A DNA stretch of 64,000 bases from Andalucia godoyi (GCA_009859145.1 VRVR01000025.1:199491-263490); one strand, 5' to 3'. Shown: positions 17,691 through 27,648, counted from the stretch's first letter. Notes: a model not told the origin generated them from the sequence alone. Made by a program: numbers and translations.

Positions 17691-19652
17691 TCAGCAGATG
17701 ACGCAATTCTTCTTCTTCTTCTTCATCTCCTCTTCCAATTCCGCCATCCGTCTTTGCATTTCCTCCTTTTCCTTCCTCTCAGACTCCAACTGTGATTCAA
17801 CTTCTTGCTTCTGGACAACCACGGCATCCTTCTCCTTTTCAGTAGACACCTTCTCTTCAACAATCTTCGACTTTTCCAACTCGGATACGCTCACGAATTC
17901 TTCCAGCTTCGAAACCAATTCGGCATTTCGTGCCTCGACAGTGGCAAGCAAACCGTTCAAACGTTCAATCTCTGCGTTCTTTTCTGCGACCTCTTGTTCC
18001 AAGCGAATCTTGGCATCGTGAACAAGCTTATTGTTCTCCGACAAAGATTCATGTTGGCTTTGCAACTGCTCGTACACCTTTTCCAATCGTGCGTATTCCA
18101 CGGCTGCGAGCTCTCGCTCTTCCTTCTGTTTGGACTCGGCGACGCTGCGCAGTTCTTCAACAGTCAACCGATGGACAATGCGGAGAGCATCAAACACTCT
18201 CTGGCGAAAGAACTGCAGAAGCACATACTCCTTCTTTGTCCCTCGAGATGAGCGGTCATACTGAACCACAATGGCTCCCATTTCCTGCTCAAAATTCTCG
18301 ACCGACTTGAGCTGGCCGTTTCGAACTCGGTCGAACAGCGCAGCCGATAGCCCATCGATCAGACGCATGCAAAACTCAAGAGAGTCCTTGTCATTCTGAG
18401 CCGCAAATCGCTGAAATTGCGTTGTGACGGCCTCCTTCAGCTGCGTTTCGTATTTTGCGAGATCATTTCCCACAGCATGCTTCCGTAAAACATTAAAACA
18501 CTCGGTTTCCGCCTCGCGATGGTGCTGCAGAAGAGAAGCGGTGTCTTGAATATCCTGCGATATCTTCTCCATTTGTCTGGTATAATACTCGACAGCCGTT
18601 TGCAAGGCCTTCTGATTCTCCATCGTAACAACAGAGTCCCATGCGCTGGAGATGGTTGGAACAGACCCTTTGTTGATCGCATCCACGTATTCCTTTGTGA
18701 GTTCAAGCAGCATCCTACCGGTCAACATATGGCCATCGATTTGCTTGCATTCAGTCCGGTTGAAGATCCTCTCCTTCAGCTCTACAAGCTGCTCAAGATA
18801 CTCCGGTCGAAGTTCTGTGAGAGGCAGAGAGCTGATTCGCTGCAGCTTCGATTCGTCTGTCACGGGTCGCTTCAGTGTGAAACAATCTCGATCAACAAAG
18901 AAGTGGCGTATGAACTGCCTGATCTTGTTCTTGGACTCGGTTCGCTCTCCTCGACCTTCCATCGGTTGCAGTGCTCGCTCAAGATACTCGCGCGACGAGA
19001 TCTGTTTGCCACCCAATTCCAGCTCGAGAGAAAAGTCGCGGACAAGCCACAAAAAGGAAGGAAAATATGCCTTCAGTGCAGAATCCTCTTCGGGACCAGA
19101 ATTCTCACCATTTTCCGTTTTTTGATTGCGCTGATTACTTGGATGGTCCGCAGCCTTTCGTGCTCTCACATGCTTCGACAGTTGCACCACAAGCGATAAT
19201 CTGTCAATGGCCTGCTCGTCAATCGATCCCAGGGAATTATAGACAAAGAACGACGACAGCAGAACCGCAAACGCAAAAACTTGCACATCGTACGTTTCTG
19301 TCTGCTGGAACGAGCCGAGCCCTTCGGTATCCAACATGACGACTCGAGCACCAGGAGGCAAATTGGGTCTAACGCCAACTTCCTTTGGAGGACAATCCCA
19401 CAGCCAAAGGCCCTTGGTACACGGCTCAATTGTGGACCCAACATCGAAACCGTCGGAACGGCCGGCAAGATTATTTAGAATGAATGACTTTCCAGTACGG
19501 TAAAGGCCAGCGATCGCAATAACGGCAACGGGCGCATCGAGATTCTCCAGAAACTGCGCCGCCGCCGGACCGATCACGAACTTGTTTGTCTGTGTATCAA
19601 GGACGATCAAGGGTTTTGGATGGTCCAACGCGGAGTTTGCAGCAAGGCTCAT
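17691..19652 (-). CDS. Guanylate-binding-protein-like large GTPase with C-terminal CaaX box
   Basis: The first in-frame ATG is 19745. I prefer 19652 (653 residues) because the preceding 31 codons look untranslated and the domain starts right after. The GBP-type G domain has a P-loop GLYRTGKS (49-56), DTEGLG (108-113) and the GBP-style G4 with R205-D206 (LVRDFSLELE). A helical middle domain follows, then a long coiled coil (about 470-640), a polylysine run and a terminal CVIC. CVIC is a CaaX box predicting farnesylation, with the polylysine as a second membrane signal. Animal GBPs are GTP-dependent membrane-coating proteins of cell-autonomous immunity, while atlastins share the G domain. Absence of atlastin-like transmembrane helices favours GBP. 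The function in a protist is inferred. Confidence 0.85.
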   Translation of the reverse strand: MSLAANSALDHPKPLIVLDTQTNKFVIGPAAAQFLENLDAPVAVIAIAGLYRTGKSFILNNLAGRSDGFDVGSTIEPCTKGLWLWDCPPKEVGVRPNLPPGARVVMLDTEGLGSFQQTETYDVQVFAFAVLLSSFFVYNSLGSIDEQAIDRLSLVVQLSKHVRARKAADHPSNQRNQKTENGENSGPEEDSALKAYFPSFLWLVRDFSLELELGGKQISSREYLERALQPMEGRGERTESKNKIRQFIRHFFVDRDCFTLKRPVTDESKLQRISSLPLTELRPEYLEQLVELKERIFNRTECKQIDGHMLTGRMLLELTKEYVDAINKGSVPTISSAWDSVVTMENQKALQTAVEYYTRQMEKISQDIQDTASLLQHHREAETECFNVLRKHAVGNDLAKYETQLKEAVTTQFQRFAAQNDKDSLEFCMRLIDGLSAALFDRVRNGQLKSVENFEQEMGAIVVQYDRSSRGTKKEYVLLQFFRQRVFDALRIVHRLTVEELRSVAESKQKEERELAAVEYARLEKVYEQLQSQHESLSENNKLVHDAKIRLEQEVAEKNAEIERLNGLLATVEARNAELVSKLEEFVSVSELEKSKIVEEKVSTEKEKDAVVVQKQEVESQLESERKEKEEMQRRMAELEEEMKKKKKNCVIC

Positions 19653-20045
19653 GACTGCTTTTTCTTCTCTCTCTTTTCCCTCTTCCCCTTGGACAACTAA
19701 AACTTGCACTGAGCAACTAAAAGCACCAAAGATATAAAAAAACAAGCGCTAGCAACAAGACTTGAAGAAGAAGAAAAACATCAACGAACAGCAAAACAAC
19801 GAAATCGGCGCGGTGCTTCTTTGCAAAGCGCAGAAGACTGCAACAGGACTTCCAGATTGCCGCACTCTGTGGTTGATCATTCTTGCACGTAGTTTGCATC
19901 AATTGATGGCAGTGCGTTTCGTCTTCTTGAAAGTCTTTTTCAAGTACGTAATCGGCATTCTTATTTTATATTTGTTTTATATTATATATATTATTATTTT
20001 GTTTTGGTTTGTGGGACATTCAAACAGCGAGTCAGACAGTGAGCC
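19653..20045. promoter_or_regulatory. Divergent promoter region between GBP-like and MICU-like genes
   Basis: This is a 393-base gap. A strongly AT-rich stretch (about 19958-20000, containing ttatattatatatatt) lies 50-80 bases before the MICU-like ATG and is a plausible TATA-type core promoter. Nothing else is recognised. Confidence 0.38.
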
Positions 20046-21413
20046 ATGCATCGTGTTGCGCGCTATGTGCTTCGGTGCGGGGCACCACTTGCGCCACTTG
20101 CGTCGATTGTAATGTGGAACAGCGGCCAATGGATCTCGAACCAGTCGCTGTTTGCAGATGCAGCAGCATCTCCACAGTTGCCAGCAGACGTCGTCGGGTC
20201 TGTCCTTGGGTTCCTGAGCCAGACGCTGACGTCCTCGACACAAGCGTACAAATTGCGCGTCAGAGCACTGTCACCCCCAGACAAGGTTTTTGCAGTGTTC
20301 GCATCGATGACGATGCCGGATGGAAAGACACAGTGCATGAGCATTTCTGATTTCGCAAGTGCGCTGATCCCGCTTACGGATTTGCTGGAGACGGACTCAT
20401 TGCCGACACCTGATGCGCTCTCAAAGCTTGTTGGCCCGTCTGTTCTAACGGAATTCGATGTGGATGGTGATGGGCGTATTTCATTCCCGGAGTTTCTGTT
20501 CTTCCTGTCCATTTTGGCCATTCCAAGATCACACATGGCAGCAGCGTTTGCAGCTTTGGACAGAGATGGCAGCGGCGCAATCGACGCACACGAATTTTCG
20601 TCGTTATTGAACTCTGCGCGGTCGGTCAGCAATGTCACTCCTGCAAGGGTCGTGGATAGCGACAGCAAAACCGAGAAGGCGTCTGTTATCGGCCTTGGAG
20701 ATACACGCAGACGCGCGGAAATGGGCACTGGGATTCTTCATCGGCTGTTTGGTCCCGAAGGAAAAGGATCCATCTCCAGAAATACGTTTGACGGGCTTCT
20801 ATCTCGAGTGCGGAGGCATGTGAGATCGCTCGAGTTCAGCATCCTGTCCGCCTCGGAGAAAGCGACAGAGACGCAGGGCAAGGATCTCGTGTCCGCTTCC
20901 GGATTTGCTTTGGCCATTGTTTCATATGCCCCTCCGAATGTTTTGCGCACTGTCTTCGCTCCTCGACTGGCATCGCTCCCACTCTCCTTGAGCTCGCGGC
21001 GTGTGTCTCTGGGGTCTTTCTTATCGTTCCATGACGCGATTGACCATCTTGTTCAGTTTGCCCCCACGCTGTCTGCCCTGCAGGAAACACGCGGCTCCCC
21101 CGTTCAGCCGGAGGATCTCGTTCAAGTGATTAAGAATGCAACCGACGCAACACTCGAGTTGGATCACGCACGTCTTCTGTGCTACATTTTTGCAAAGTCA
21201 AACGATGCGTCTGAGCCGAGCAGACTTCTTCTATCTTTGCCTTCGAGGTCGTCTGGAGCTTCTAAAGAGGCGGGTTTCTTGGACTTTGACCTCATGGCGG
21301 ATGTTCTTCGTGCCCGATCGTCATTCGGCTTGGCTTCTTCTCGCGACACTGGCGTTTCTCGTGCTGCAAATTGCGTTACAGACTGTCTTCGAAAGGAAAT
21401 GGGCTGGTTGTAG
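20046..21413 (+). CDS. MICU-family mitochondrial calcium uptake regulator
   Basis: A 455-residue protein has a basic, aliphatic N-terminus (MHRVARYVLR) that suits mitochondrial import. Two canonical EF-hand loops sit in tandem: residues 138-149 (DVDGDGRISFPE) and 172-183 (DRDGSGAIDAHE). The spacer contains a stretch like the ISYSDYIFL...LSTPQ region of MICU1. The C-terminal part ends SRDTGVSRAANCVTDCLRKE, equivalent to MICU1 PKDMGFTRLMQAMWKCAQE. MICU proteins gate the mitochondrial calcium uniporter by binding calcium in the intermembrane space. Unusually, the distal loop (DCDGNGELSNKE in MICU1) is not recognisable, and an extra canonical loop precedes the usual first one. MICU1/2/3 subtype cannot be assigned. 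Confidence 0.82.
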   Translation: MHRVARYVLRCGAPLAPLASIVMWNSGQWISNQSLFADAAASPQLPADVVGSVLGFLSQTLTSSTQAYKLRVRALSPPDKVFAVFASMTMPDGKTQCMSISDFASALIPLTDLLETDSLPTPDALSKLVGPSVLTEFDVDGDGRISFPEFLFFLSILAIPRSHMAAAFAALDRDGSGAIDAHEFSSLLNSARSVSNVTPARVVDSDSKTEKASVIGLGDTRRRAEMGTGILHRLFGPEGKGSISRNTFDGLLSRVRRHVRSLEFSILSASEKATETQGKDLVSASGFALAIVSYAPPNVLRTVFAPRLASLPLSLSSRRVSLGSFLSFHDAIDHLVQFAPTLSALQETRGSPVQPEDLVQVIKNATDATLELDHARLLCYIFAKSNDASEPSRLLLSLPSRSSGASKEAGFLDFDLMADVLRARSSFGLASSRDTGVSRAANCVTDCLRKEMGWL

Positions 21414-21641
21414 TATCGGTAAATTGGATCTTTGAAAATTGTTATCTGTCGCACGAAAGCAACATCCGACGATGGATTGGTCAGCAGGGGCTCTCGCCCA
21501 TTGACTCTTGCCCACCCCTTCCTCTGCTTTATCTTTTCATAGCGTTGCATCGAAGGGCTCCAGAAGTGAAACATCCATGTGGCAGAGACAAAAGCGCGGG
21601 GGGGTTGTCTTTTATCATCGTACTTCGCATTCGAGGTTGGA

Positions 21642-24600
21642 TTACAACATGTCTCGCAGAGTGTCATACAGACCTTTGTCGAATGCGCGATTGCAGACGT
21701 CTTCTCCCGCAGAGACGTTCGGCTGACGACCTTCCTTGATCCAGTATTCCCGTTCAATGTTTTCAAAAAGCGCAAACAGATCCTTCTTAGCCTTGCCCTT
21801 GATTGTCGCATTGGATGAAGCGGCAGATGCAATTTCGCAAATCCGCTGCACCTGAAGACAGGTATACGTGTCCACAACACGACGATAAAAAGATAGCCAT
21901 TCGTCCTCCGTACTCAAGTAGAAGGCCTTGATATACTGATCGACTACGGACACCATAGGGAGTGGCCGGAAACCTGCAATCTTTTCGATTGCTGCCTGCA
22001 AAGTCTTGAGATCCACAGCCATTTGAGCCCGACCCTGAGCTGAGCACTTCTTCACAGCGGCGAACCCGCGGAGGATAGATTCCATCAGTCGACGCAACAT
22101 GCATTCCCACAAGATTCGGACAATGGAGTGTCCAAGATCATTGATTTGGAGAGCTTCCATCATGTCCTTTGCTTGCAGAATCTCTTTCCGAATCGCCGGA
22201 ACGTACTCGGAATAATCCGCCATCATCTCTCGGAAGTCAAATTTGGCTTGCAATATCCACTGCGAGAACTGCGCATACGGCAGAGTTCTGAGAGACAACC
22301 GATAATACAAGGTAATGCGAGCATCTCGCACGGCATCCCATGAAGCAACATAAAACGAGTTGATGAAAGAATTTGAAGTATCTCCACTCTTGGCGCGTGT
22401 TTTCTCTTCCAAGAAGCCTCGAAGTTTCTGCAAAACTTGGAAAACAAGAATAACGGATTCCATGGCAACAGACCTTTCACGGGCACCAAACATATTACCA
22501 GCTCGATCGACATCCGCATTGGACGACTCCTCCGGAATGGTTACGCCAACCGCCAGAGAAAATGCGCTGTTGACTGTCATGACACCAAGCTGAGAGCCTT
22601 GCGGGGACGACGTAGCAAGACTCAGCAGCGACGACTTGAGTTGCGAGAAGTAAGACGAAACAGAGGGTCGCAGGGAGAGATCTTGTTCGGGAACATACTG
22701 GCCATTAACAACACCCTGATTGGCTGCAGCGGAGCCGGTGCTACACAAGAACGGAGGATTTGTTGCTTCTTTCTCGAGCTGGGATTCCTCGCGAGAAAAC
22801 AGCGAAGAACCGCTGGATGACGACTGGGATGCCGACTGAGACGAAGAAGGCTGCGAAGAGTCATTGCCATGGCTCTGGAACGCGGCAGGCGGCCGACCGA
22901 AGTGAACAATTACAGAATAGAAGAAGTACTGGAACATGGAAACCATTCTTGTCAGCACATCATCGCGATCTACGCGATCTAGCACATTCATTGTATGCAG
23001 CCATTTTCCGTAGCATCTTAAAATGTGCATGGACGAAGAAGAGACAATGCAGCCCTTGTCCTTGAAGAGCTCCTCCAGTTCAGCAACCCAAGGAGATTCT
23101 GCATCCGCCGATTCGTCTTGATCTGCCGCCAACGGACCTTGAACATCCTTGCCTCCTTTACCAGCCTTTTGACTGGCTTTCCGTTTCTCCTCGAGGAGCT
23201 CGTCCATTCGACTGCGGAATGGGTTTGGAACATACGAGACACCCGCGATGTCCTCATGCAGGTTTTGCTGAGACGCAAGAGCAGCGGGTGCAAACGCGGA
23301 CTTCACAGGAGAAGTGGATGCCGACGAACTGTACCTTTTCGACAGTTTCTCAACGGCAAACTTGCCAGCCGACATTGTGGAAGGCACAATGTTCTCCAAT
23401 CGGGACCACGATCTAGTCTGTCGGAACTCCCGAAGTTCACCAAAAGACATATTCTTTCCTTGAACACTTTCGCTGTGCAGCGCGATACGCATCCAAGTTT
23501 CGTTTTCCATCATCATCTTCAGATTTTCCATTTGCGGGCGGAACTGCGCATCAAGAACGCCCCTAGAATGCTCACCAAGAACTTTCATGAGATGTCGAAA
23601 TGCTGGAGAGGCTGCTTGAGAAACGTACTCTTGGTCCGACTTCAAGACAGCACCGAACACTGACGTCACCAAGTAACCAAAGACACGCACATACTGATAG
23701 GATTCCAAGAAGCGTTCCAGCTTGACAACAGCAAGGGAGCGCGTACTGCTTCCCAAAGACGTAACAAGAATGGCCACGTCTCTGAGCATTACTTCTCCCA
23801 AAGTTCGACGATTGTACAGCAACGCATCAACGAGCTCTGAAAACCACGGAAGAGATGCAAGCAATGGTAGATCCTGCTCAAGACGCCTCTCCGCCTCATC
23901 ATCTTCAAAATCATGATCAGCATGTTGCTTGGAAACAACTTCACGAGAGGAGTGATACGGAACCAAGACAATCGGGTTTTCCCGCTCCTGCAAAGCCCAG
24001 TCAATGAAGCACGAGAAGTTGTTGATGAGATCGATGAGGTTTGAGAAGATAGTCAGCATGCAAGCATGCGTGTTCGACTCGTCCACGTACGAAGATAGCT
24101 GTGCAAGGGGCATGGATCGCAGTTCCTGGTGTTGATCCCCTACAAGCTGTTGAATTTTCTCAGAGCCAAGGGCATACGAGAGCACCATTTCCCTGACTGT
24201 TCTCTCCGCGTGGTCAACTACCGCGCTGGACACCACCGCGCCAACCTTTTCCGGCTTACCTGCCAAGAACATTCCCTGCAGAATGGCAGAAAACTTCGTT
24301 CCGTCAAAATCCCGAAGCGTCATTGCTCGCAGCACATCTTCCATCTTCTTCTCAATCAACGCCGGCCCGCTTTTCGACTTTGCATGCACTTGCCTCAAAG
24401 AAGCGAATTGAGAAATTGTAAATTCTCTGTGCAAAGGATCGTTTTTGGAGACTAGGCTCCATTCCTGCAGGTCTGCCAGCCTCGTCAGCGCCAGTGCATA
24501 CTGGTACTGGTCGACAGCATCCCATACACTCTGTTCCATTTCAAGAACCTGGCGCAGAGCCTGTGTTGCGTCCATGACGACTCTCAACTGGCGCGCTCTG

Positions 24601-25121
24601 CCAAAACGAGAAACGATCGTCTTTGACTGCACAACCAGATGGTTGTCCAACTCCCGCAAGAAATGCCGTCCAGACGAGCTCAGAACAGCAGTTTGCTGAA
24701 CATCACGCCCGATCTCATGAATCATAGTCATTCCAGACACAAACGCGGTGTAGTTTTTGTGCACTTTGTGAGCCAGGCGATGCGTGATTGCACTCAGTGC
24801 ATCCTGCAGCACTTTCTCTTCGTTCTCAAAGAAGGCGTCATCAATCGGCCCACTTCGCGGAAGACTGTTCAAAATATGCTCCACAGCATCAAACTCAGAC
24901 GGATGCTCAAAGAACCCTTGGTCCAGATTCTGTAGTCGCGGGTCCTTAGCGGAAGGATCTTTGAGCTCACGCGAAGACGATGTCCTAGCCAGCGTCGCCG
25001 CAGACGCAGATGCAGAAGAAGACGTCGACAACGACGAAGCATCGTGGTTCTGCGACTTGTCTGAACCACCAAAAGGAAGCTTTGCCAGCTTCTTTGACGC
25101 GTCCTTGAACTTTGTAAACAT
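21642..25121 (-). CDS. VPS50: VPS50 / syndetin subunit of the EARP tethering complex
   Basis: The start at 25121 (MFTKFKD) is chosen over 25172, whose extra 17 codons are a hydrophobic run unlike the family. The protein has about 1159 residues. The N-terminal Vps54-like helical region covers about 80-350 (QGFFEHPSEFDAVEHIL, GRHFLREL). The middle has a VPNPF segment like the NPF of syndetin, inside a longer low-complexity stretch. The C-terminal domain has CSAQGRAQMAVDLKTL, FRPLP and VDQYIKAFYL, closely matching human GRALMQLDFQQFLMKLEK and ETYIKAYYL. Syndetin replaces VPS54 in the GARP-like EARP complex and promotes recycling from endosomes. The two Ser/Gln-rich insertions around 750-850 explain the length above the roughly 960 of the human protein. 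Confidence 0.87.
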   Translation of the reverse strand: MFTKFKDASKKLAKLPFGGSDKSQNHDASSLSTSSSASASAATLARTSSSRELKDPSAKDPRLQNLDQGFFEHPSEFDAVEHILNSLPRSGPIDDAFFENEEKVLQDALSAITHRLAHKVHKNYTAFVSGMTMIHEIGRDVQQTAVLSSSGRHFLRELDNHLVVQSKTIVSRFGRARQLRVVMDATQALRQVLEMEQSVWDAVDQYQYALALTRLADLQEWSLVSKNDPLHREFTISQFASLRQVHAKSKSGPALIEKKMEDVLRAMTLRDFDGTKFSAILQGMFLAGKPEKVGAVVSSAVVDHAERTVREMVLSYALGSEKIQQLVGDQHQELRSMPLAQLSSYVDESNTHACMLTIFSNLIDLINNFSCFIDWALQERENPIVLVPYHSSREVVSKQHADHDFEDDEAERRLEQDLPLLASLPWFSELVDALLYNRRTLGEVMLRDVAILVTSLGSSTRSLAVVKLERFLESYQYVRVFGYLVTSVFGAVLKSDQEYVSQAASPAFRHLMKVLGEHSRGVLDAQFRPQMENLKMMMENETWMRIALHSESVQGKNMSFGELREFRQTRSWSRLENIVPSTMSAGKFAVEKLSKRYSSSASTSPVKSAFAPAALASQQNLHEDIAGVSYVPNPFRSRMDELLEEKRKASQKAGKGGKDVQGPLAADQDESADAESPWVAELEELFKDKGCIVSSSSMHILRCYGKWLHTMNVLDRVDRDDVLTRMVSMFQYFFYSVIVHFGRPPAAFQSHGNDSSQPSSSQSASQSSSSGSSLFSREESQLEKEATNPPFLCSTGSAAANQGVVNGQYVPEQDLSLRPSVSSYFSQLKSSLLSLATSSPQGSQLGVMTVNSAFSLAVGVTIPEESSNADVDRAGNMFGARERSVAMESVILVFQVLQKLRGFLEEKTRAKSGDTSNSFINSFYVASWDAVRDARITLYYRLSLRTLPYAQFSQWILQAKFDFREMMADYSEYVPAIRKEILQAKDMMEALQINDLGHSIVRILWECMLRRLMESILRGFAAVKKCSAQGRAQMAVDLKTLQAAIEKIAGFRPLPMVSVVDQYIKAFYLSTEDEWLSFYRRVVDTYTCLQVQRICEIASAASSNATIKGKAKKDLFALFENIEREYWIKEGRQPNVSAGEDVCNRAFDKGLYDTLRDML

Positions 25122-25734
25122 CAAACCCACCAAAAACACCGCCCCAAAATGAACAAACAGACAAACAAACAAAAACGATAATTAAAAAACCATTATAGAA
25201 CAGCAAGTATTAATGCACAATAACGTGAAAAACGTTCAGGCATAAAACACCCAAAACACATTTTCTCTTGTAGAGAAGAGGTGGTGGTGAGTGGGGATGG
25301 GGAGGGGGGGGACCTTTTGTTGCATCACTTGACGCAGTGTAGTCTGAGCATTACGCAAATCCTCTCCCTCAACGTTTGATCCGAGAGGATGCGTCGAAGA
25401 CTGGGATTTCGGAAAGACTCGCTATGAGACCGCTTCAGAGCTCGGACTTGCGCGAACAGACAGCCATCTGCAGGAGCGTCAATGCGCCCTACTGAGATCG
25501 ACACTTCACAGACTCGCCGTGTTGCTAAGCTGTATGTTTTTCTGTAATTTTATGGGTTTTGGCTGTTGTTGCTGTTGATGCATTCGGAGATTTTGTTGAC
25601 AAGGCTGCTTTGTACTTGGCTACTTCAGGAAGGAACAGGTCTGGACACAGTATGTTGAGTTTAGAAGACGCGCGCTCAATTTAAGTCGGTATCCTTCGCG
25701 ACCGCAGTCTGCAACGCCGTCGTCGGCGTCTCTC
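25122..25734. promoter_or_regulatory. Divergent promoter region between VPS50 and the LRR gene
   Basis: The gap is about 613 bases. A G-rich block at 25278-25312 has runs of four, four and eight G and could form a quadruplex on the + strand. An inverted tgttgttgctgttgatgc-like stretch and T-rich segments precede the LRR gene. No ORF or RNA gene is supported. Confidence 0.35.
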
Positions 25735-27648
25735 GTGCATCCGTCTTTTCCCTTTCTGCCAGTGTCAGACAGCGTACTAAAGAAGGCAAGGCGCATCACG
25801 AGTGGGCATAGGCGGAGACAATCGTGTTCGCCGTCGAAGATGATGAACGGAACAAGCGATCTTGAAATCCAGAGTTGTCCCCCTTCCGTGGTTTCGGCGT
25901 TTCCACACTCGCTGGCGTTGACGGATGTAAACGAAGCGCAGAAGAAGTGTAGTCCGCGCCAGCGGGTTGCGTCGTGCGAGGCTGCTGAGGGTCTGGCTGT
26001 TCCTTCGAGCAGAAGTTCTAATACTAATAATAATAATAATGAAGGCAATGAAGGTGACGGAGACAATGGAGGCGTTGGTGATGCTGACGACGCCGCAAAG
26101 ACAGGGAACTTTCAAACAAAGTGTGTGCCCAAAACCGCTGATATTTCGCATCAGCAGTGCCCAGAGGAGACGATAGAGATTGTATGTGAAGCGACAGGGG
26201 ACGAGTCGTTGGGTCTCGAATCCCAAACAGGGTGCTTGGACGCATTTCCTCTCACAGTCCCGTCGATCTATTTGGAGCTGATTCTTGTGTGCCTCGCGGA
26301 TGCGGACTATGGACAATCCATCATTCCGAGATTTATTCGCAATCAACCGGTTGATGATAGATTGCAAGCGGCCGTGGATGTCATGACGCATTCAGACTAT
26401 CTGCAGATTCCCTCGCTGTATCAGATTGCGTCGAGGGAATCCGCAAGACTGTTCACGTCCGAGGTGTTGGTGGAGAATGGCATTTTTCTTCCACCCTCAT
26501 ATCTGACGGATATTTTGTCGAACTGCTCCCTGGAGGAACTTCTCGAGCATGTTCTACACTTGTCTTCCTTCAAGAATGGCTGCGACGACTCGCTGGCGGA
26601 AAAGCTCACGCCGGTAGTGACGTCTCTTGATGCGGTTTTGGACCACGGTACTTTCCGACAGCGACTTTCACGTATGTTTGTCGAGTTGGCGAAAGAAAGA
26701 ATACGGAAGCTGGAGGACACTGATGCAGACTTTTCCATGCTGGCGGCATTGTCGTCTGACTCGGAACTTTGGCCACCGAAGCTTTCTGGATTTTCTGATT
26801 TCACAGTGGACGAATCTATAGCTCACTGCCCGCGCTACGTCGATGTTATGATAGCCTTTATGCGTTTTCTGATCTCATGTCTCGAATGTTCGGAGACGTG
26901 CGATTCGTTGAGCTCGGACTGGTCGGAGCACGCAGAGCTACCGTCAATTTTGCAAACATTTGATGTCCCTTCGACGACATTGAACAGGATAGTCGAATTG
27001 TGGGCGCGGTACTTGTTGAAGTTGAAGCTCGCCGAGCCTGATGCATTTCACTGCCGCGAGTTGATCTTCGGAGGATGCAGAACGCTCACGCGCGACGCGC
27101 TCGAGAGATGCTTATCGTCCGTGCATTGCGGTTTGACGTTCCGGGATATAGTTGTGCATCTCAGCTTGAACGGCTGCTCGGACGCTGTTGACGATGACCT
27201 GATGTCGAAGATTGGAGTGTTTCTTCCGCGCCTTCGATACTTGCAACTTGGAGGTTGTCGCAAGATCACAGCAAAGGGATTTGAATTCCTCGCAAAGAGT
27301 CTTCCACAAACCCCGGTTTTGTGCGAAGATGGCACTGTCCACGGAACACTGACAACGGCATCGCTTGTGAGTTTGAATGTGCGATCTTGCACACAGCTCA
27401 CAGATGATACAATGGAGGTCATTTCCAATCATTTCTGTGGACTGCAGGATTTGTGCCTTTACGGTGTTTATCGCCTGTCTGACGGGGGAATGGTGTCTCT
27501 CGCCACTCGGTACACGCAGCTACGCAGACTAAATATTTGTGGATGCTACAAGATATCGGATATGGGTCGGCGTTTCGTTTTTCAAACGCTGCCGCGACTA
27601 GTTTTGTACAATTCTGTGGACGAATTCTCCACGGGAGCCGTGGCGTGA
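25735..27648 (+). CDS. Leucine-rich-repeat protein of the Cys-containing (AMN1/F-box-like) type with an N-terminal BTB/Skp1-like region
   Basis: This is a 637-residue protein. The N-terminal 150 residues are low complexity (Asn and acidic). About 175-262 has a BTB/Skp1-like pattern (TVPSIYLELILVCLADAD, then SDYLQIPSLYQIA). About 465-625 holds irregular LRRs of the Cys-containing type (HLSLNGCSDAVDD, YLQLGGCRKITAKGFEFL, SLNVRSCTQLTDDTM, RRLNICGCYKISDMG). Such LRRs are typical of substrate-recognition subunits of cullin-RING ligases, so a ubiquitin-ligase adaptor role is a reasonable inference. I see no clear F-box. The start is the first ATG; an alternative is 25840. It converges on the MFS gene with 65 bases between the stops. 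Confidence 0.66.
   Translation: MHPSFPFLPVSDSVLKKARRITSGHRRRQSCSPSKMMNGTSDLEIQSCPPSVVSAFPHSLALTDVNEAQKKCSPRQRVASCEAAEGLAVPSSRSSNTNNNNNEGNEGDGDNGGVGDADDAAKTGNFQTKCVPKTADISHQQCPEETIEIVCEATGDESLGLESQTGCLDAFPLTVPSIYLELILVCLADADYGQSIIPRFIRNQPVDDRLQAAVDVMTHSDYLQIPSLYQIASRESARLFTSEVLVENGIFLPPSYLTDILSNCSLEELLEHVLHLSSFKNGCDDSLAEKLTPVVTSLDAVLDHGTFRQRLSRMFVELAKERIRKLEDTDADFSMLAALSSDSELWPPKLSGFSDFTVDESIAHCPRYVDVMIAFMRFLISCLECSETCDSLSSDWSEHAELPSILQTFDVPSTTLNRIVELWARYLLKLKLAEPDAFHCRELIFGGCRTLTRDALERCLSSVHCGLTFRDIVVHLSLNGCSDAVDDDLMSKIGVFLPRLRYLQLGGCRKITAKGFEFLAKSLPQTPVLCEDGTVHGTLTTASLVSLNVRSCTQLTDDTMEVISNHFCGLQDLCLYGVYRLSDGGMVSLATRYTQLRRLNICGCYKISDMGRRFVFQTLPRLVLYNSVDEFSTGAVA

Noticed and set aside
21182-21880. 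Minus-strand ORF of 232 codons across the MICU and VPS50 ends
   Set aside because: It overlaps two well-supported coding regions in other frames and has no domain.
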